Assembly (NCBI GenBank): GCA_020024075.1
Contig: JAHHUJ010000024.1
Span: 1 to 15,704 of the forward strand
Reading direction: 5' to 3'
Length of the DNA stretch: 15,704 bases
Source of the DNA: Psychrobacter sp.
GTDB lineage: Bacteria > Pseudomonadota > Gammaproteobacteria > Pseudomonadales > Moraxellaceae
This document shows, in pieces, positions 7,751 through 15,704 of this stretch (its first letter is position 1; each line of letters begins with the position of its first letter). Below the pieces are notes generated by a model. It was given only the letters and a program-made list of their open reading frames with translations. It was not told the origin of the DNA and searched no databases. A program made the translations under genes and the position numbers.

Positions 7751-7841
7751 CTTTAAAAATAGTCAATCTCTACAACACTTAGATGCCTTTTATTATCTAT
7801 TTCTGTCACAAAGGTTTCATAAGAGCATCACACATCTAGTT

Positions 7842-7847
7842 TATAAT
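7842..7847 (+). promoter_or_regulatory. Candidate -10 box for the TpsA gene
   Basis: A perfect TATAAT sits 118 bp upstream of the ATG, in the space after the upstream terminator. There is no acceptable -35 hexamer at 16-18 bp spacing and no TG extension. If real, the promoter may need an activator. Confidence 0.3.
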
Positions 7848-7882
7848 ATTTTATGAAAATACAACAGCTTACTTAACTGTTT

Positions 7883-7910
7883 CTTTATAACCAGCTCTTT
7901 ATAACAGGCT
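7883..7910 (+). repeat. 14-bp near-perfect tandem repeat upstream of TpsA
   Basis: CTTTATAACCAGCT at 7883-7896 is followed immediately by CTTTATAACAGGCT at 7897-7910, with 12 of 14 positions identical. It lies between the candidate -10 box and the start codon, so it would be in the 5' leader. Confidence 0.7.
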
Positions 7911-7965
7911 AGTTATGAAATAGCTATTAAACTTTTAGGGCAACTTCAATCTTTAAGGGCAAAAG

Positions 7966-10900
7966 ATGAAATCAATGAAATTATCGGTAACAGGGCGTAT
8001 TACCGCCTTTATCGCTATCGCTTCCCTTTCTGGTACAGCATTAGCAGATATCCGACCGCAGGGTAATGTTAAAGTACAAAAACAAGCAAATGGCGTTGAA
8101 GTGGTAGATATTAATGCTCCGAACGCGCAAGGCTTATCGCATAATAAGTACCATCAATTTAATGTTTATGAGCCAGGTGCAGTGCTTAATAACTCAACCC
8201 AAAGTGGCCAATCGGTGCTTGCCGGCAACTTAGGTGCCAACTCAAATTTCAAAGACACTGATCAAGCCGCTACTGTAATTTTAAATGAGGTGGTTAGCCG
8301 TATCCCCTCTTTGCTACTGGGTAAACAGGAAGTGTTTGGTATGGCAGCCGACTATGTGCTTGCCAACCCAAATGGCATAGCTTGTGAAGGGTGCGGTTTT
8401 ATCAATACCCCTCGAGTGAGCTTGGCAGTCGGTACCCCTGAGATCACTAATGGCAGACTCTCAGGCTATAATACCAATAATGATCGCGGCTTACGTGTCG
8501 CCCGTGGTGTTAAATTCGATGACAGCAAAGTAATAGACTTTATTGCTCCGCAGCTATATTTAGACGCGGACATCGAAAATGCTGATGCGGTGAATGTCAT
8601 TATCGGACGTAACGATGTCGATATTAACCCAGATGGTAGCTTAACTGCGAAGTCTATCGGTAGAGCCAATGCCCGAGTATTAGATGGCAATCTACTGGGA
8701 AGTATGCAGGCCGGACGTATCAAACTACACAGTACCGATGACCGTGCTACAGTAGATGTAGAAGGGGTAAATTTTAAAGCTTCGGACTTTGAGGCCAGAG
8801 CTGGTAATTTAAATATGCACGGTGCAGTGCAAGATTTTGAAAAACAGTATTCCAAAAAAGATTCGCCACTGATCACCTCAACCACCCTGCAAATCGGGCA
8901 ACACTATACCCCAACCAAGATCAGTGCCAAAAATACCGATATCCAAACCGTAAAAGATTTATCGCTTACCGGCACTCGAGTCATTAGTGACAAAGTCAAT
9001 CTGCAAGGAGCCAATGTAAATCTGGATGGCGAAAAAACAATTAACACTATCTATCGCTCCACCAATACCCAAAAGGGTGGTCTAAAAGAAGAGACTTTAT
9101 TCCATACTGACCAAGTAACGGCGCTCTATGGTACTGATATCCGCAGTAATGATGTCAATGTCAATGCCAAAACCGGCACCCTTTCCACTGGCTCGGCCCA
9201 GATTATCGCCCCTGTTATCCGTCTCAATGCAAAAGACCAAATTCAAATGACTGGGGGTAATGCCAATGAGTTTCATAATATTACCAATGAAGATCGACTG
9301 GGTACTATTGCTCTAAAACGAGTGATTGATTCTGAATCAGCCAGTAAAGACTATTATATTCCCTCTGCCATTCTTGCCAACAAAGCAGTGATGACCAGCG
9401 GTGACGATCAGCAATATGCCGGAACACAAATAGCCGCTAAAGACATGGAATTTAAGACGCCTGGCAAGGTTTCTTTTAGCGCTGAAACCAGTAAAGCCAC
9501 CCACAATATTGATCACAAAGTCACTTACTGGGGTGGTCTATTTGGCTCACAAACAGACAACAATGACACCACTATCATCACTCAAAACGGTGCTGACGTA
9601 CAAGCTAGCAACCTGTTGTATATTGATGCAGGTGACGGCTTAGATCTTACTGGTAGTCGGGTGTTGGCGGTAAATCATTCCTACTTAAATTCTCCGCATG
9701 GCGATTTCAATATCAAAGGCGCCACTGAGACCACCACCAATGTAGACTTACATCGTACCGGCACTATTTTCGATATTCCCATCGATGTGACTACCACCAC
9801 TACCACTGATACCAAAAATAAAGAGTCGGTATTAGAGTCTTATACCAATCTACAATTGGTCACTGACCAAAATATCAATATAGTTGGTAGCCAAGTAAAA
9901 GCTGCTGGCTTACTTGATTTGGAAGCTGGTAAGCAATTAAATATCGTAGGCGCTAGCGACGGTCATAATGTCACCACTGAACATACCTCTATTGGCTTTG
10001 TAGCAGATGGCAAGGCGCCAACACTTGAAGATATTTCTGCAAGCTGGCGTTTAGGTTTCGGCATCACTCACAATATAGATACTGATGACACCAAAAAAGT
10101 AGCAGGTTCTTTGGTTTCAGGAGGTACAACCAACCTAAAAGGCGGTGATGTCAATATTGCTGGCAGTAGCGTAAAAGCCGAAGACGATCTTAATGTCAGC
10201 GGCAATAATGTTACCACCTCGGCCCAGAATGATAGTCACACTGTTGCCAGCAACCATACTGATGTCTTTATTGGCGCTAGTGGTAAAGTTGATACCACTG
10301 GCGTAACCGCTGGACTAGGAATTGATGTTAATAATAAGCAAAAATCTGATCAAACAACTAGCCCAGTTGCTAGCGATTTAAGTGGCCAAAATGTCAATAT
10401 TAGTGCAGATAACGATATTCACCATTCGGGCACCCAGATCACTGCCGAAGACACTGTCAATGAGCAAGCGAATAATATCACTCATGACCAAGCGCATAGT
10501 ACTCACAGCACCTCTGACAAAAATGTCGATGTTAATATAGGCATCTCAGGCTCAGCAGGTTATGACGGTGGCCTTAGTGCTGGTCTAAATATTGGTGCCA
10601 GTGGCTCTGGCAATAAAACCCTTGAGACTCAAGGTTCAGGCACTACCATCACTGCAGGTACTATCAACGAAAAAGCGGATAATGCTCTCAACGATGAAGG
10701 CACCCATTATGAGGCGACCGGTGATGTTAACCTTTCAGGTAAAGACGTCACTATTGGCTCAGGTTTTGATAGCACCCACAATACTAGTAATTCGGGCGGC
10801 GCAAGTATCAATCTTGGCCTTGGCGGTCTTGAAGGAGCAAGTCCTAAAGGCTCAATTGGGGTTTCAGCCAATTTCCAACATGAAGATGCGGGAACTACCA

Positions 10901-12183
10901 CGGCCAAACCAGGCACTATTGAAGGCGCTAATGTTAATATCCACGGTGATAATAGCGTGGTCTCACAAAGTGATATCACTACCCCTGGCGACTTAAATAT
11001 CGATGCAGGTAATGAAGTAACCTTAGCACAGTCTAATAACACCAGTAATGAATCCGGTGGCGGCTTCGACCTAGGGGTAAACGTAGGTGGTCTGGCACTA
11101 GATAAACCAACACCAAAGCCATCGGTTGGCGTATCCGTCGGTGCTAATGGTCATAGCGGAACCTCGGTTGAGGGTGTCAATAATAACGTTAGCGCAGGTA
11201 ATGTAAATCTTTCAACCAATAATGAAAGCGGTACTGTCAACGTTCAAGGCACCAATGTTGATACTGGTAAGCTTAATATTAACACCGGTACGGCTAATAT
11301 TTCAGGCACTACAGGTAACGCTCATAGTGGTTCAGGTTCAGTGAGTGCTAACGTTGATGTCGGATCAGGTGGCAGCAGCTTAGAGCTTGGTGGTAATATT
11401 AGTGCCGGATCAAGCCAAAGCCAGACTTCTGCTACTAGCAATGTTAAGGCTGATGAGCTAAATATTAATGCTGATCAAGGCGTCAATATCAGTCATACCA
11501 ACGTTAGCGCTGATAACGCTAATATTAATACTGAAGGCAACTTGAATATCTCTGCAGGTAGCAACTCTGATCAGCATACCTCAGTTAATCTCGGTGGTAC
11601 CCTTAATATGGAGAAGAAAGACGACGTATTGGTCCCACAAACGGGTAGCATCAATGTCGGAGTCGATACCGGAGACAGCCTATCGCACACCCCTGCTGAT
11701 GTGAACATCGGTCAAGATGCCACTCTTAATGTGGGCGGTGATGTGAATATTAGTGGAAGTAGCCTAGAGTCGGGCAATCTACAAGGCAATGTTGCAGGCA
11801 ATGTAACCAATGAAATCTTGCAAGGCCACAGCAATGAAACTAAAGTTGAAATAGCTATTGGAGCGCAAGGCTCTCCAGTAGAAATTACACCTGAAAATGC
11901 CGCTGAGCAAATTGTCTCTGACATCAAAAACGGCACCATTGCAGGCGTTAAACCTATAGTTGGGCTGGAGGTGGAGCACAGTGATTCTACTACCACCCAA
12001 ACTACTCCAGTTGGTATTCACACCGATAATGACCAACTTAATGTTGGGGGCAACACAACTACAATCGGTACTAATGGCGTAGATAGTGAAAACAAATTTG
12101 ACTTTAACTTCAATCCTACTGAAAATTATAACCCTATGGATTATCTAGAAAACCTTATCAGCAAACAGGTTAATAAGCCTTAA
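7966..12183 (+). CDS. Filamentous-haemagglutinin/CdiA-like TpsA exoprotein without toxin tip
   Basis: This is a large secreted beta-helical surface protein (1405 residues) of the two-partner secretion type. A signal peptide ends at ALA (residue 27). The TPS domain covers about 28-250, with NAQGLSHNKYHQFNV (53-67), NPNG (134-137) and the paired cysteines of CEGCGF (140/143), all hallmarks of FhaB/CdiA TPS domains. Residues about 505-1370 form roughly ten degenerate modules of 79-93 residues: a Ser/Thr/His linker, a Gly-rich alternating stretch and DVNISG-type strands, resembling the FHA-2 repeats of CdiA. The C-terminus is short and polar (ending ISKQVNKP), with no VENN motif, pretoxin region or toxin. 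Typical FhaB/CdiA proteins exceed 2500 residues. No TpsB transporter is adjacent. TTAAGGGC gives a ribosome binding site. It is likely an adhesin or a toxin-less relative of CDI proteins. Confidence 0.9.
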   Translation: MKSMKLSVTGRITAFIAIASLSGTALADIRPQGNVKVQKQANGVEVVDINAPNAQGLSHNKYHQFNVYEPGAVLNNSTQSGQSVLAGNLGANSNFKDTDQAATVILNEVVSRIPSLLLGKQEVFGMAADYVLANPNGIACEGCGFINTPRVSLAVGTPEITNGRLSGYNTNNDRGLRVARGVKFDDSKVIDFIAPQLYLDADIENADAVNVIIGRNDVDINPDGSLTAKSIGRANARVLDGNLLGSMQAGRIKLHSTDDRATVDVEGVNFKASDFEARAGNLNMHGAVQDFEKQYSKKDSPLITSTTLQIGQHYTPTKISAKNTDIQTVKDLSLTGTRVISDKVNLQGANVNLDGEKTINTIYRSTNTQKGGLKEETLFHTDQVTALYGTDIRSNDVNVNAKTGTLSTGSAQIIAPVIRLNAKDQIQMTGGNANEFHNITNEDRLGTIALKRVIDSESASKDYYIPSAILANKAVMTSGDDQQYAGTQIAAKDMEFKTPGKVSFSAETSKATHNIDHKVTYWGGLFGSQTDNNDTTIITQNGADVQASNLLYIDAGDGLDLTGSRVLAVNHSYLNSPHGDFNIKGATETTTNVDLHRTGTIFDIPIDVTTTTTTDTKNKESVLESYTNLQLVTDQNINIVGSQVKAAGLLDLEAGKQLNIVGASDGHNVTTEHTSIGFVADGKAPTLEDISASWRLGFGITHNIDTDDTKKVAGSLVSGGTTNLKGGDVNIAGSSVKAEDDLNVSGNNVTTSAQNDSHTVASNHTDVFIGASGKVDTTGVTAGLGIDVNNKQKSDQTTSPVASDLSGQNVNISADNDIHHSGTQITAEDTVNEQANNITHDQAHSTHSTSDKNVDVNIGISGSAGYDGGLSAGLNIGASGSGNKTLETQGSGTTITAGTINEKADNALNDEGTHYEATGDVNLSGKDVTIGSGFDSTHNTSNSGGASINLGLGGLEGASPKGSIGVSANFQHEDAGTTTAKPGTIEGANVNIHGDNSVVSQSDITTPGDLNIDAGNEVTLAQSNNTSNESGGGFDLGVNVGGLALDKPTPKPSVGVSVGANGHSGTSVEGVNNNVSAGNVNLSTNNESGTVNVQGTNVDTGKLNINTGTANISGTTGNAHSGSGSVSANVDVGSGGSSLELGGNISAGSSQSQTSATSNVKADELNINADQGVNISHTNVSADNANINTEGNLNISAGSNSDQHTSVNLGGTLNMEKKDDVLVPQTGSINVGVDTGDSLSHTPADVNIGQDATLNVGGDVNISGSSLESGNLQGNVAGNVTNEILQGHSNETKVEIAIGAQGSPVEITPENAAEQIVSDIKNGTIAGVKPIVGLEVEHSDSTTTQTTPVGIHTDNDQLNVGGNTTTIGTNGVDSENKFDFNFNPTENYNPMDYLENLISKQVNKP

Positions 12184-12254
12184 ACTTAAACACAAAAACA
12201 AGTTTGAGGTGACAACTATTCTGGCATAGGGATAGAAACTAACATACCTTTACT

Positions 12255-12285
12255 AAAACGCGATAAGATAACTTATCGCGTTTTT
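12255..12285 (+). terminator. Rho-independent terminator after TpsA
   Basis: CGCGATAAG at 12259-12267 pairs perfectly with CTTATCGCG at 12272-12280 around an ATAA loop. Flanking AAAA at 12255-12258 extends the stem against the T-run at 12281-12285. The symmetry would let it work in both directions. It lies 72 bp after the stop codon, and its strength shows the adhesin gene is not co-transcribed with the antiporter gene. Confidence 0.92.
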
Positions 12286-12769
12286 ATTATTGCCATATTT
12301 GTTAACTGAACAACAATTTACCGCTGACACAAACCTCATTATAATGAATCAATTAATAGTAACTGAGTGGTTAAACATAAAAAAACACAGCTGTTCAATT
12401 AATAAACATATCACTGTGACCTTAAACCCTCCAAACATTAAAACATTCGAATAAATATATATCCAAACAACAATGCATTCGAGCAACAGGGTGTGCTTAG
12501 CATTCACCTCGTAATCATAAAAATAGTACAGATTGAACAAATAATTTGCCTCAAAGATAACGCTTTCAGGCAGCAATATATTATCTCAGTCTTAGCGCTT
12601 TTTAAGTTAAACGCCCTGTATTTTTTAACTCAAATTCTTTTTTATCTCACAACCATCGAATGCTACAACAATACAATAGCCCCTACTCCTTTATGACCAC
12701 TGTACTCCGCCTATAATTTATACCTAAGTTTGCATAACCAGAACTAACTCACTAGGACTAATCTTTAAG
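12286..12769. other. AT-rich noncoding gap between TpsA terminator and antiporter gene
   Basis: These 484 bp are markedly AT-rich. They hold only two overlapping, opposite short reading frames: minus strand 12349-12576 (75 codons) and plus strand 12493-12696 (67 codons). Both are rich in Ile, Leu, Phe and Tyr, as AT-rich random sequence gives, and neither has a convincing ribosome binding site or recognisable motif. I call no gene here. This is the place where an immunity gene of a CDI system would be expected, but I see nothing that supports one. Confidence 0.6.
12712..12717 (+). promoter_or_regulatory. Candidate -10 box for the antiporter gene
   Basis: A perfect TATAAT lies 52 bp upstream of the antiporter ATG. 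The region 15-17 bp upstream reads TTTATGA, at best a weak -35 element. The position suits a monocistronic transcript with a leader of about 45 nt. Confidence 0.35.
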
Positions 12770-14560
12770 ATGGAAACCTTAAATATCATCTATCTAGTAG
12801 CGTCGCTACTGATTTTCTTCAGCATTTTAGCCAGCACATTATCTGCTCGTTTAGGCCTACCTCTACTCCTTTTGTTTCTAGTAATAGGTATGCTTGCTGG
12901 TGAAGAGGGGATTTTAGGTATTGAGTTTTCCCAATATGGTATTGCTAATTTCATAGGACAAGCCGCATTAGCTTGTATTCTGTTAGATGGTGGATTAAGA
13001 ACCTCTTTCAAATCATTCCGAGTCGGGTTAAAGCCTGCAATTGTTTTAGCCACATGGGGAGTTTTTGCCACAGTTTTGGTGCTAGGTATATTTGTTACTT
13101 GGTTACTTGCTGTCGATTGGCGGATAGGGTTATTGATGGCAGCCATTGTTGGCTCTACTGATGCCGCTGCCGTATTTTCATTACTCCGAAACGGTGGCGT
13201 AAAGCTAAATGATAGAGTTCAAGCCACACTAGAGCTTGAATCTGGTGCAAATGACCCTTTTGCAATTTTGTTAGTTACGGGTTTAATTGCCCTTAACGTG
13301 GACCCTAACAACCAAACATTACTTGGATTTATTGGCTTATTAGCACAACAAATGGGCCTAGGGTTACTCATGGGCGTACTCTCAGGTTACCTACTCTCTA
13401 AGCTGTTACCAAAGCTATATCTTGCCGTTGGTATGTATGCAATCCTAATCATGTCTGCAGGACTAGGTGTCTTTGCAGCGACTAATTTAATTGGCGGTAG
13501 TGGCTTCTTAGCAGTCTATTTGGCAGGAATAATTATTGGTAATAATAAAGTTCGTGCAACAGAGCACGTCCTTCGTGTAATGGATAGTTTTGCTTGGCTA
13601 TCACAAGCCGTATTGTTCGTGGTATTAGGACTATTAGTGACACCATCAAACGTCATACACGTCTGGCACTACTCCGTTGCCATCGCGGCATTTATGATTT
13701 TAATAGCGCGTCCTATTGCCGTCTACTCAAGCATTAAACCTTTTGGTTTTAAAGACCGCGAAATTGGCTTTATTTCATGGGTTGGACTACGTGGTGCTGT
13801 GCCCATTACTCTGGCCATATTACCTGTCATTGCAGGTCTAGACGATGCCTTTTTACTATTTGATATCGCCTTTGGTGTGGTAATCTTATCTTTGATACTT
13901 CAAGGTAGCACAATTCCCTTTATGTCTACTCTGTTCAAGGTACGCGTGCCTAATAGCCCCGAACCTGATGAGCAGATGGAGATTTGGGTTTCTGATCAAG
14001 CCAGTATTACCCTATATGAGTTTGAGGTAAAGCCAGGTGCTTTCGCAATGGGTCGTCATCCTTTGGATATCTCTCCCACCATTAGTAATGATGAAATTGC
14101 TGTTTTTGCTTTAATCCGTAATGAAGAAATAATCGTAGTAGATAAAGAAACCACCCTACGATACGGTGATAGGGTTTGGTACGGCCTTAGAGGTAATCAT
14201 GCTGCTAAAATTGCTCGTATTTACAATGATATTAAATTAGATAGAAGAGCGGTTGAGGACTTCTATGGCGACTGGATGATCTCCCCTAATGTAAAATTAG
14301 GTGACCTTCCTTTCTTTGATGAAAATATCCCTTCTACTCCGCCCAGCGCCAAGGTTAGCTATAACAAAGAGGGCTATCCTATCAATATGTGGCAACAAAC
14401 CGTTGCTGAATTTATCAAAGCCAACCTTAATGCGCCTCCTGTTCCTGGCGATACTGTGAGAATAAACAATGAATGGTCACTAATCATCAAGGATGTGGAC
14501 GATAGAGGCACACTTAGAACTATTGGTCTAAAACACTATCAAGCCAAAAAACCACATTAA
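12770..14560 (+). CDS. cvrA: CvrA/NhaP2-type cation (K+/Na+)/proton antiporter
   Basis: This is an inner-membrane cation/proton antiporter of the CPA1 family with cytoplasmic regulatory domains, 596 residues; E. coli CvrA is of similar length. About a dozen membrane segments occupy residues 1-390. Family signatures are GLPLLLLFLVIGMLAGEEG (29-47), GSTDAAAVFSLLRNGG (128-143), LESGANDPFAILL (156-168) with the ion-binding Asn161-Asp162 pair, and GLRGAVPITLAI (339-350). After the membrane part, about 408-490 looks like a TrkA_C ligand-binding domain (YEFEVKPGAFAMGRHPL). The last part, about 495-590, resembles a CorC/HlyC C-terminal domain. It probably exports K+ or Na+ to control cell volume and cytoplasmic ion levels, but ion preference cannot be read here. 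AGGA at 12754-12757 is a rather distant ribosome binding site. It is flanked by terminators and stands alone. Confidence 0.9.
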   Translation: METLNIIYLVASLLIFFSILASTLSARLGLPLLLLFLVIGMLAGEEGILGIEFSQYGIANFIGQAALACILLDGGLRTSFKSFRVGLKPAIVLATWGVFATVLVLGIFVTWLLAVDWRIGLLMAAIVGSTDAAAVFSLLRNGGVKLNDRVQATLELESGANDPFAILLVTGLIALNVDPNNQTLLGFIGLLAQQMGLGLLMGVLSGYLLSKLLPKLYLAVGMYAILIMSAGLGVFAATNLIGGSGFLAVYLAGIIIGNNKVRATEHVLRVMDSFAWLSQAVLFVVLGLLVTPSNVIHVWHYSVAIAAFMILIARPIAVYSSIKPFGFKDREIGFISWVGLRGAVPITLAILPVIAGLDDAFLLFDIAFGVVILSLILQGSTIPFMSTLFKVRVPNSPEPDEQMEIWVSDQASITLYEFEVKPGAFAMGRHPLDISPTISNDEIAVFALIRNEEIIVVDKETTLRYGDRVWYGLRGNHAAKIARIYNDIKLDRRAVEDFYGDWMISPNVKLGDLPFFDENIPSTPPSAKVSYNKEGYPINMWQQTVAEFIKANLNAPPVPGDTVRINNEWSLIIKDVDDRGTLRTIGLKHYQAKKPH

Positions 14561-14578
14561 AAATCTTGGAACAACAGA

Positions 14579-14614
14579 TAAAATAAAGAAGCGGTTAGTT
14601 AAATAGCTTCCTTT
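14579..14614 (-). terminator. Probable terminator of the OsmC-flavodoxin operon
   Basis: On the minus strand, GAAGC (14610-14606) pairs with GCTTC (14592-14588). A few more A-T pairs extend the stem across one bulged G. The T-rich TTTATTTTATC follows. The stem begins 11 bp past the flavodoxin stop. It is short, so moderate confidence; it may also catch antiporter transcripts from the other side. Confidence 0.45.
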
Positions 14615-14624
14615 GTAGGCTCTA

Positions 14625-15089
14625 CTAATAAATACCGGCCTCTAACCCAGCTGCCAATGTCATAGCAAGCTCTTCAACTTGCGTGGTAAAACCCTCTTGC
14701 CACTCCCCTTGCAAAATTAAAGCCTCTTGAGTCCACTCCCAACGTAGTCCCGTGGTAATGGTTTTCAAAGCAAGCTTAGTGCCTGTACCGTCATGTCCTG
14801 CTCGAATATAAACCGCAAACGGCAATCCTTGCTTTTCCTCAAGTACTGGATAATAACAGCGGTCAAAAAAGTCTTTGGTCAATCCTGCCATGTAAGCCAA
14901 ATTCTCAGTCGTTCCTAATAATAAGGCATCAGCAACAAGCACATCCTCAGACTGAGTATCTTGCGGTGATTTCAGGATTACTTTGACCTCTAAATCAACA
15001 TGATTAGCGCCATCAAAGGCTGCTTGTGCTAGTTTCTGAGTATTTACTGATGGTGCATGAGCAACTATTAGTAAAGTCTTGACTGACAT
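14625..15089 (-). CDS. Flavodoxin-fold NAD(P)H-dependent FMN oxidoreductase-like protein
   Basis: This 154-residue cytoplasmic protein has a flavodoxin-like alpha/beta fold. The N-terminal strand TLLIVAHAPSVNTQKLAQAA (5-24) carries the loop that binds FMN phosphate. LLLGTTENLAYMAGLTKDFF (57-76) matches the flavin-contacting loop and following helix of NADPH-dependent FMN reductases. FAVYIRAGHDGTGTKLAL (91-108) fits the third loop near the flavin ring. It likely binds FMN and reduces a quinone, dye or other small acceptor; the natural substrate is unknown. AGGAGAG lies directly upstream as a strong ribosome binding site. It follows the OsmC-family gene by 27 bp on the same strand, so the two are probably co-transcribed, which suggests a redox-stress role. 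Confidence 0.82.
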   Translation of the reverse strand: MSVKTLLIVAHAPSVNTQKLAQAAFDGANHVDLEVKVILKSPQDTQSEDVLVADALLLGTTENLAYMAGLTKDFFDRCYYPVLEEKQGLPFAVYIRAGHDGTGTKLALKTITTGLRWEWTQEALILQGEWQEGFTTQVEELAMTLAAGLEAGIY

Positions 15090-15116
15090 ATTGCTCTCCT
15101 ATTGTTTAGCTACTCG

Positions 15117-15527
15117 CTACCTCGCGACATAGCTAAAAGTTACGTCCTGCTTGATATCAGGGTGAATACTTTTGGCCACTGGGCAAGTTAATGCAGCAGC
15201 TTCTAGCACTTTACGGGTGCGTTCATCGAAATTTTTAGCAAATTGAATACTCACTTTCACTTCACTCACTCGTCTAGGATCTGCCGCCATTGTTTTAGTC
15301 ACTTCAGCTTTAGTGCCAACGACATCGACTCCCATACTTTCAGCCTTAATGCCAATAATAGTCAGCATACAACTGGCTAAACTGGTAGCCAGTAAATCAG
15401 TTGGTGAAAATGCCTCACCTTTACCGTGGTTGTCTGTTGGTGCATCGGTAATAATCTGATTATTGGATTGCAAATGTAAAGCTTGAGTACGTAGGTTACC
15501 TTGGTATTCGACTGTTGAGGTGATCAT
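15117..15527 (-). CDS. OsmC/Ohr-family protein (thiol peroxidase-like)
   Basis: This 136-residue cytoplasmic protein of the OsmC/Ohr superfamily has the usual length. The N-terminal beta-sheet region (1-30) is followed by the hallmark FSPTDLLATSLASCMLT (40-56) with the first conserved cysteine, Cys53. The second is Cys115 in ALTCPVAKSIHP (112-123). This Cys pair is the peroxidatic/resolving pair of family members that reduce organic hydroperoxides. The sequence is closer to general OsmC/YhfA-type proteins than to Ohr proper, so peroxidase activity is likely but not certain. AAAGGA lies eight bases before the start. It is first in a two-gene minus-strand unit with the flavodoxin-fold protein. 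No OhrR-like regulator gene is in view. Confidence 0.88.
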   Translation of the reverse strand: MITSTVEYQGNLRTQALHLQSNNQIITDAPTDNHGKGEAFSPTDLLATSLASCMLTIIGIKAESMGVDVVGTKAEVTKTMAADPRRVSEVKVSIQFAKNFDERTRKVLEAAALTCPVAKSIHPDIKQDVTFSYVAR

Positions 15528-15650
15528 AAACTAATCCTTTATAAGTTTAAAATAATCTATAACTACAATAGTAGCTTATTTCCCCATAAGAATAAATAAG
15601 CCCAATATTAGATTTAAAAGTTAAACCTAAAAATAAAACTTACACAAAGG

Positions 15651-15687
15651 AAAAAGCCCCCACTCAAGTTAATGAATGGGGGCTTTT
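15651..15687. terminator. Strong GC-rich hairpin terminator at the right edge
   Basis: AAAAGCCCCCA at 15652-15662 pairs with TGGGGGCTTTT at 15677-15687. One C-A mismatch and a further TC/GA pair close an eight-base loop. There are T-runs on both strands, five on the minus strand, so it could work in either direction. No plus-strand gene ends nearby, so it more likely ends a minus-strand gene to the right and insulates the OsmC gene. Confidence 0.8.
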
Positions 15688-15704
15688 AGGGTATAGGGAG
15701 CTGA

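Noticed and set aside
8466..8885. 139-codon minus-strand frame inside TpsA, and similar frames near 10707 and 11712
   Set aside because: These are antisense shadows of the long TpsA frame, with Ser/Pro/Leu-rich translations and no independent start signals.
10228..11900. Repeated units in TpsA considered as a CRISPR-like array
   Set aside because: The repeats are degenerate, far longer than CRISPR repeats, and lie inside one continuous coding frame.
12349..12576. 75-codon hydrophobic minus-strand reading frame
   Set aside because: Hydrophobicity follows from AT richness. There is no clear start signal and no sign of a toxin or immunity protein.
12493..12696. 67-codon plus-strand reading frame in the AT-rich gap
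   Set aside because: There is no ribosome binding site or recognisable motif, the composition is that of AT-rich random sequence, and it overlaps an opposite frame.

Overview
The window looks like a chromosomal stretch from a gamma-proteobacterium of the Moraxellaceae, most like Psychrobacter. I base this on the moderately AT-rich coding DNA, the very AT-rich intergenic DNA full of TATAG words, the Gram-negative envelope genes and the style of the proteins. This is recognition rather than a computed assignment, so the genus is tentative. I see no tRNA, rRNA, CRISPR array, insertion sequence or phage gene.

Layout, left to right. (1) 1-1611: a small four-cysteine zinc-ribbon-like protein of unknown function, behind a good sigma70-type promoter and a 10-bp tandem repeat. 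It is followed by a divergent metallo-beta-lactamase-fold protein, also preceded by a short tandem repeat. (2) 1612-2028: a 417-bp noncoding stretch with three copies of the palindrome GTTATAAC, two of them inside a perfect 14-bp inverted repeat. (3) 2029-7678: a co-directional four-gene export operon encoding a TolC-type outer-membrane channel, an HlyD-type periplasmic adaptor and two paralogous ABC-2 permeases, closed by a strong rho-independent terminator. No ATP-binding subunit is encoded here, although this transporter type needs one. (4) 7966-12183: a 1405-residue filamentous-haemagglutinin-type TpsA exoprotein with signal peptide, TPS domain and about ten degenerate 79-93-residue modules resembling the FHA-2 region of CdiA. 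It has no VENN/pretoxin region, no toxin tip, and no TpsB transporter or immunity gene beside it. A second strong terminator follows. (5) 12286-12769: an AT-rich gap. (6) 12770-14560: a CvrA/NhaP2-type cation/proton antiporter. (7) 14625-15527, minus strand: a two-gene unit, with an OsmC/Ohr-family protein upstream of a flavodoxin-fold oxidoreductase. A strong hairpin at the right edge probably ends a gene outside the window.

The genes form independent transcription units that mostly serve the envelope: export of an unknown small molecule, a surface adhesin or contact-dependent protein, and ion homeostasis. A small redox/peroxide-defence pair lies at the end. The observations most worth following up are the toxin-less CdiA-like TpsA without a nearby partner, the ATPase-less ABC-2 operon with a large insert in one permease, and the spaced palindromes upstream of that operon.
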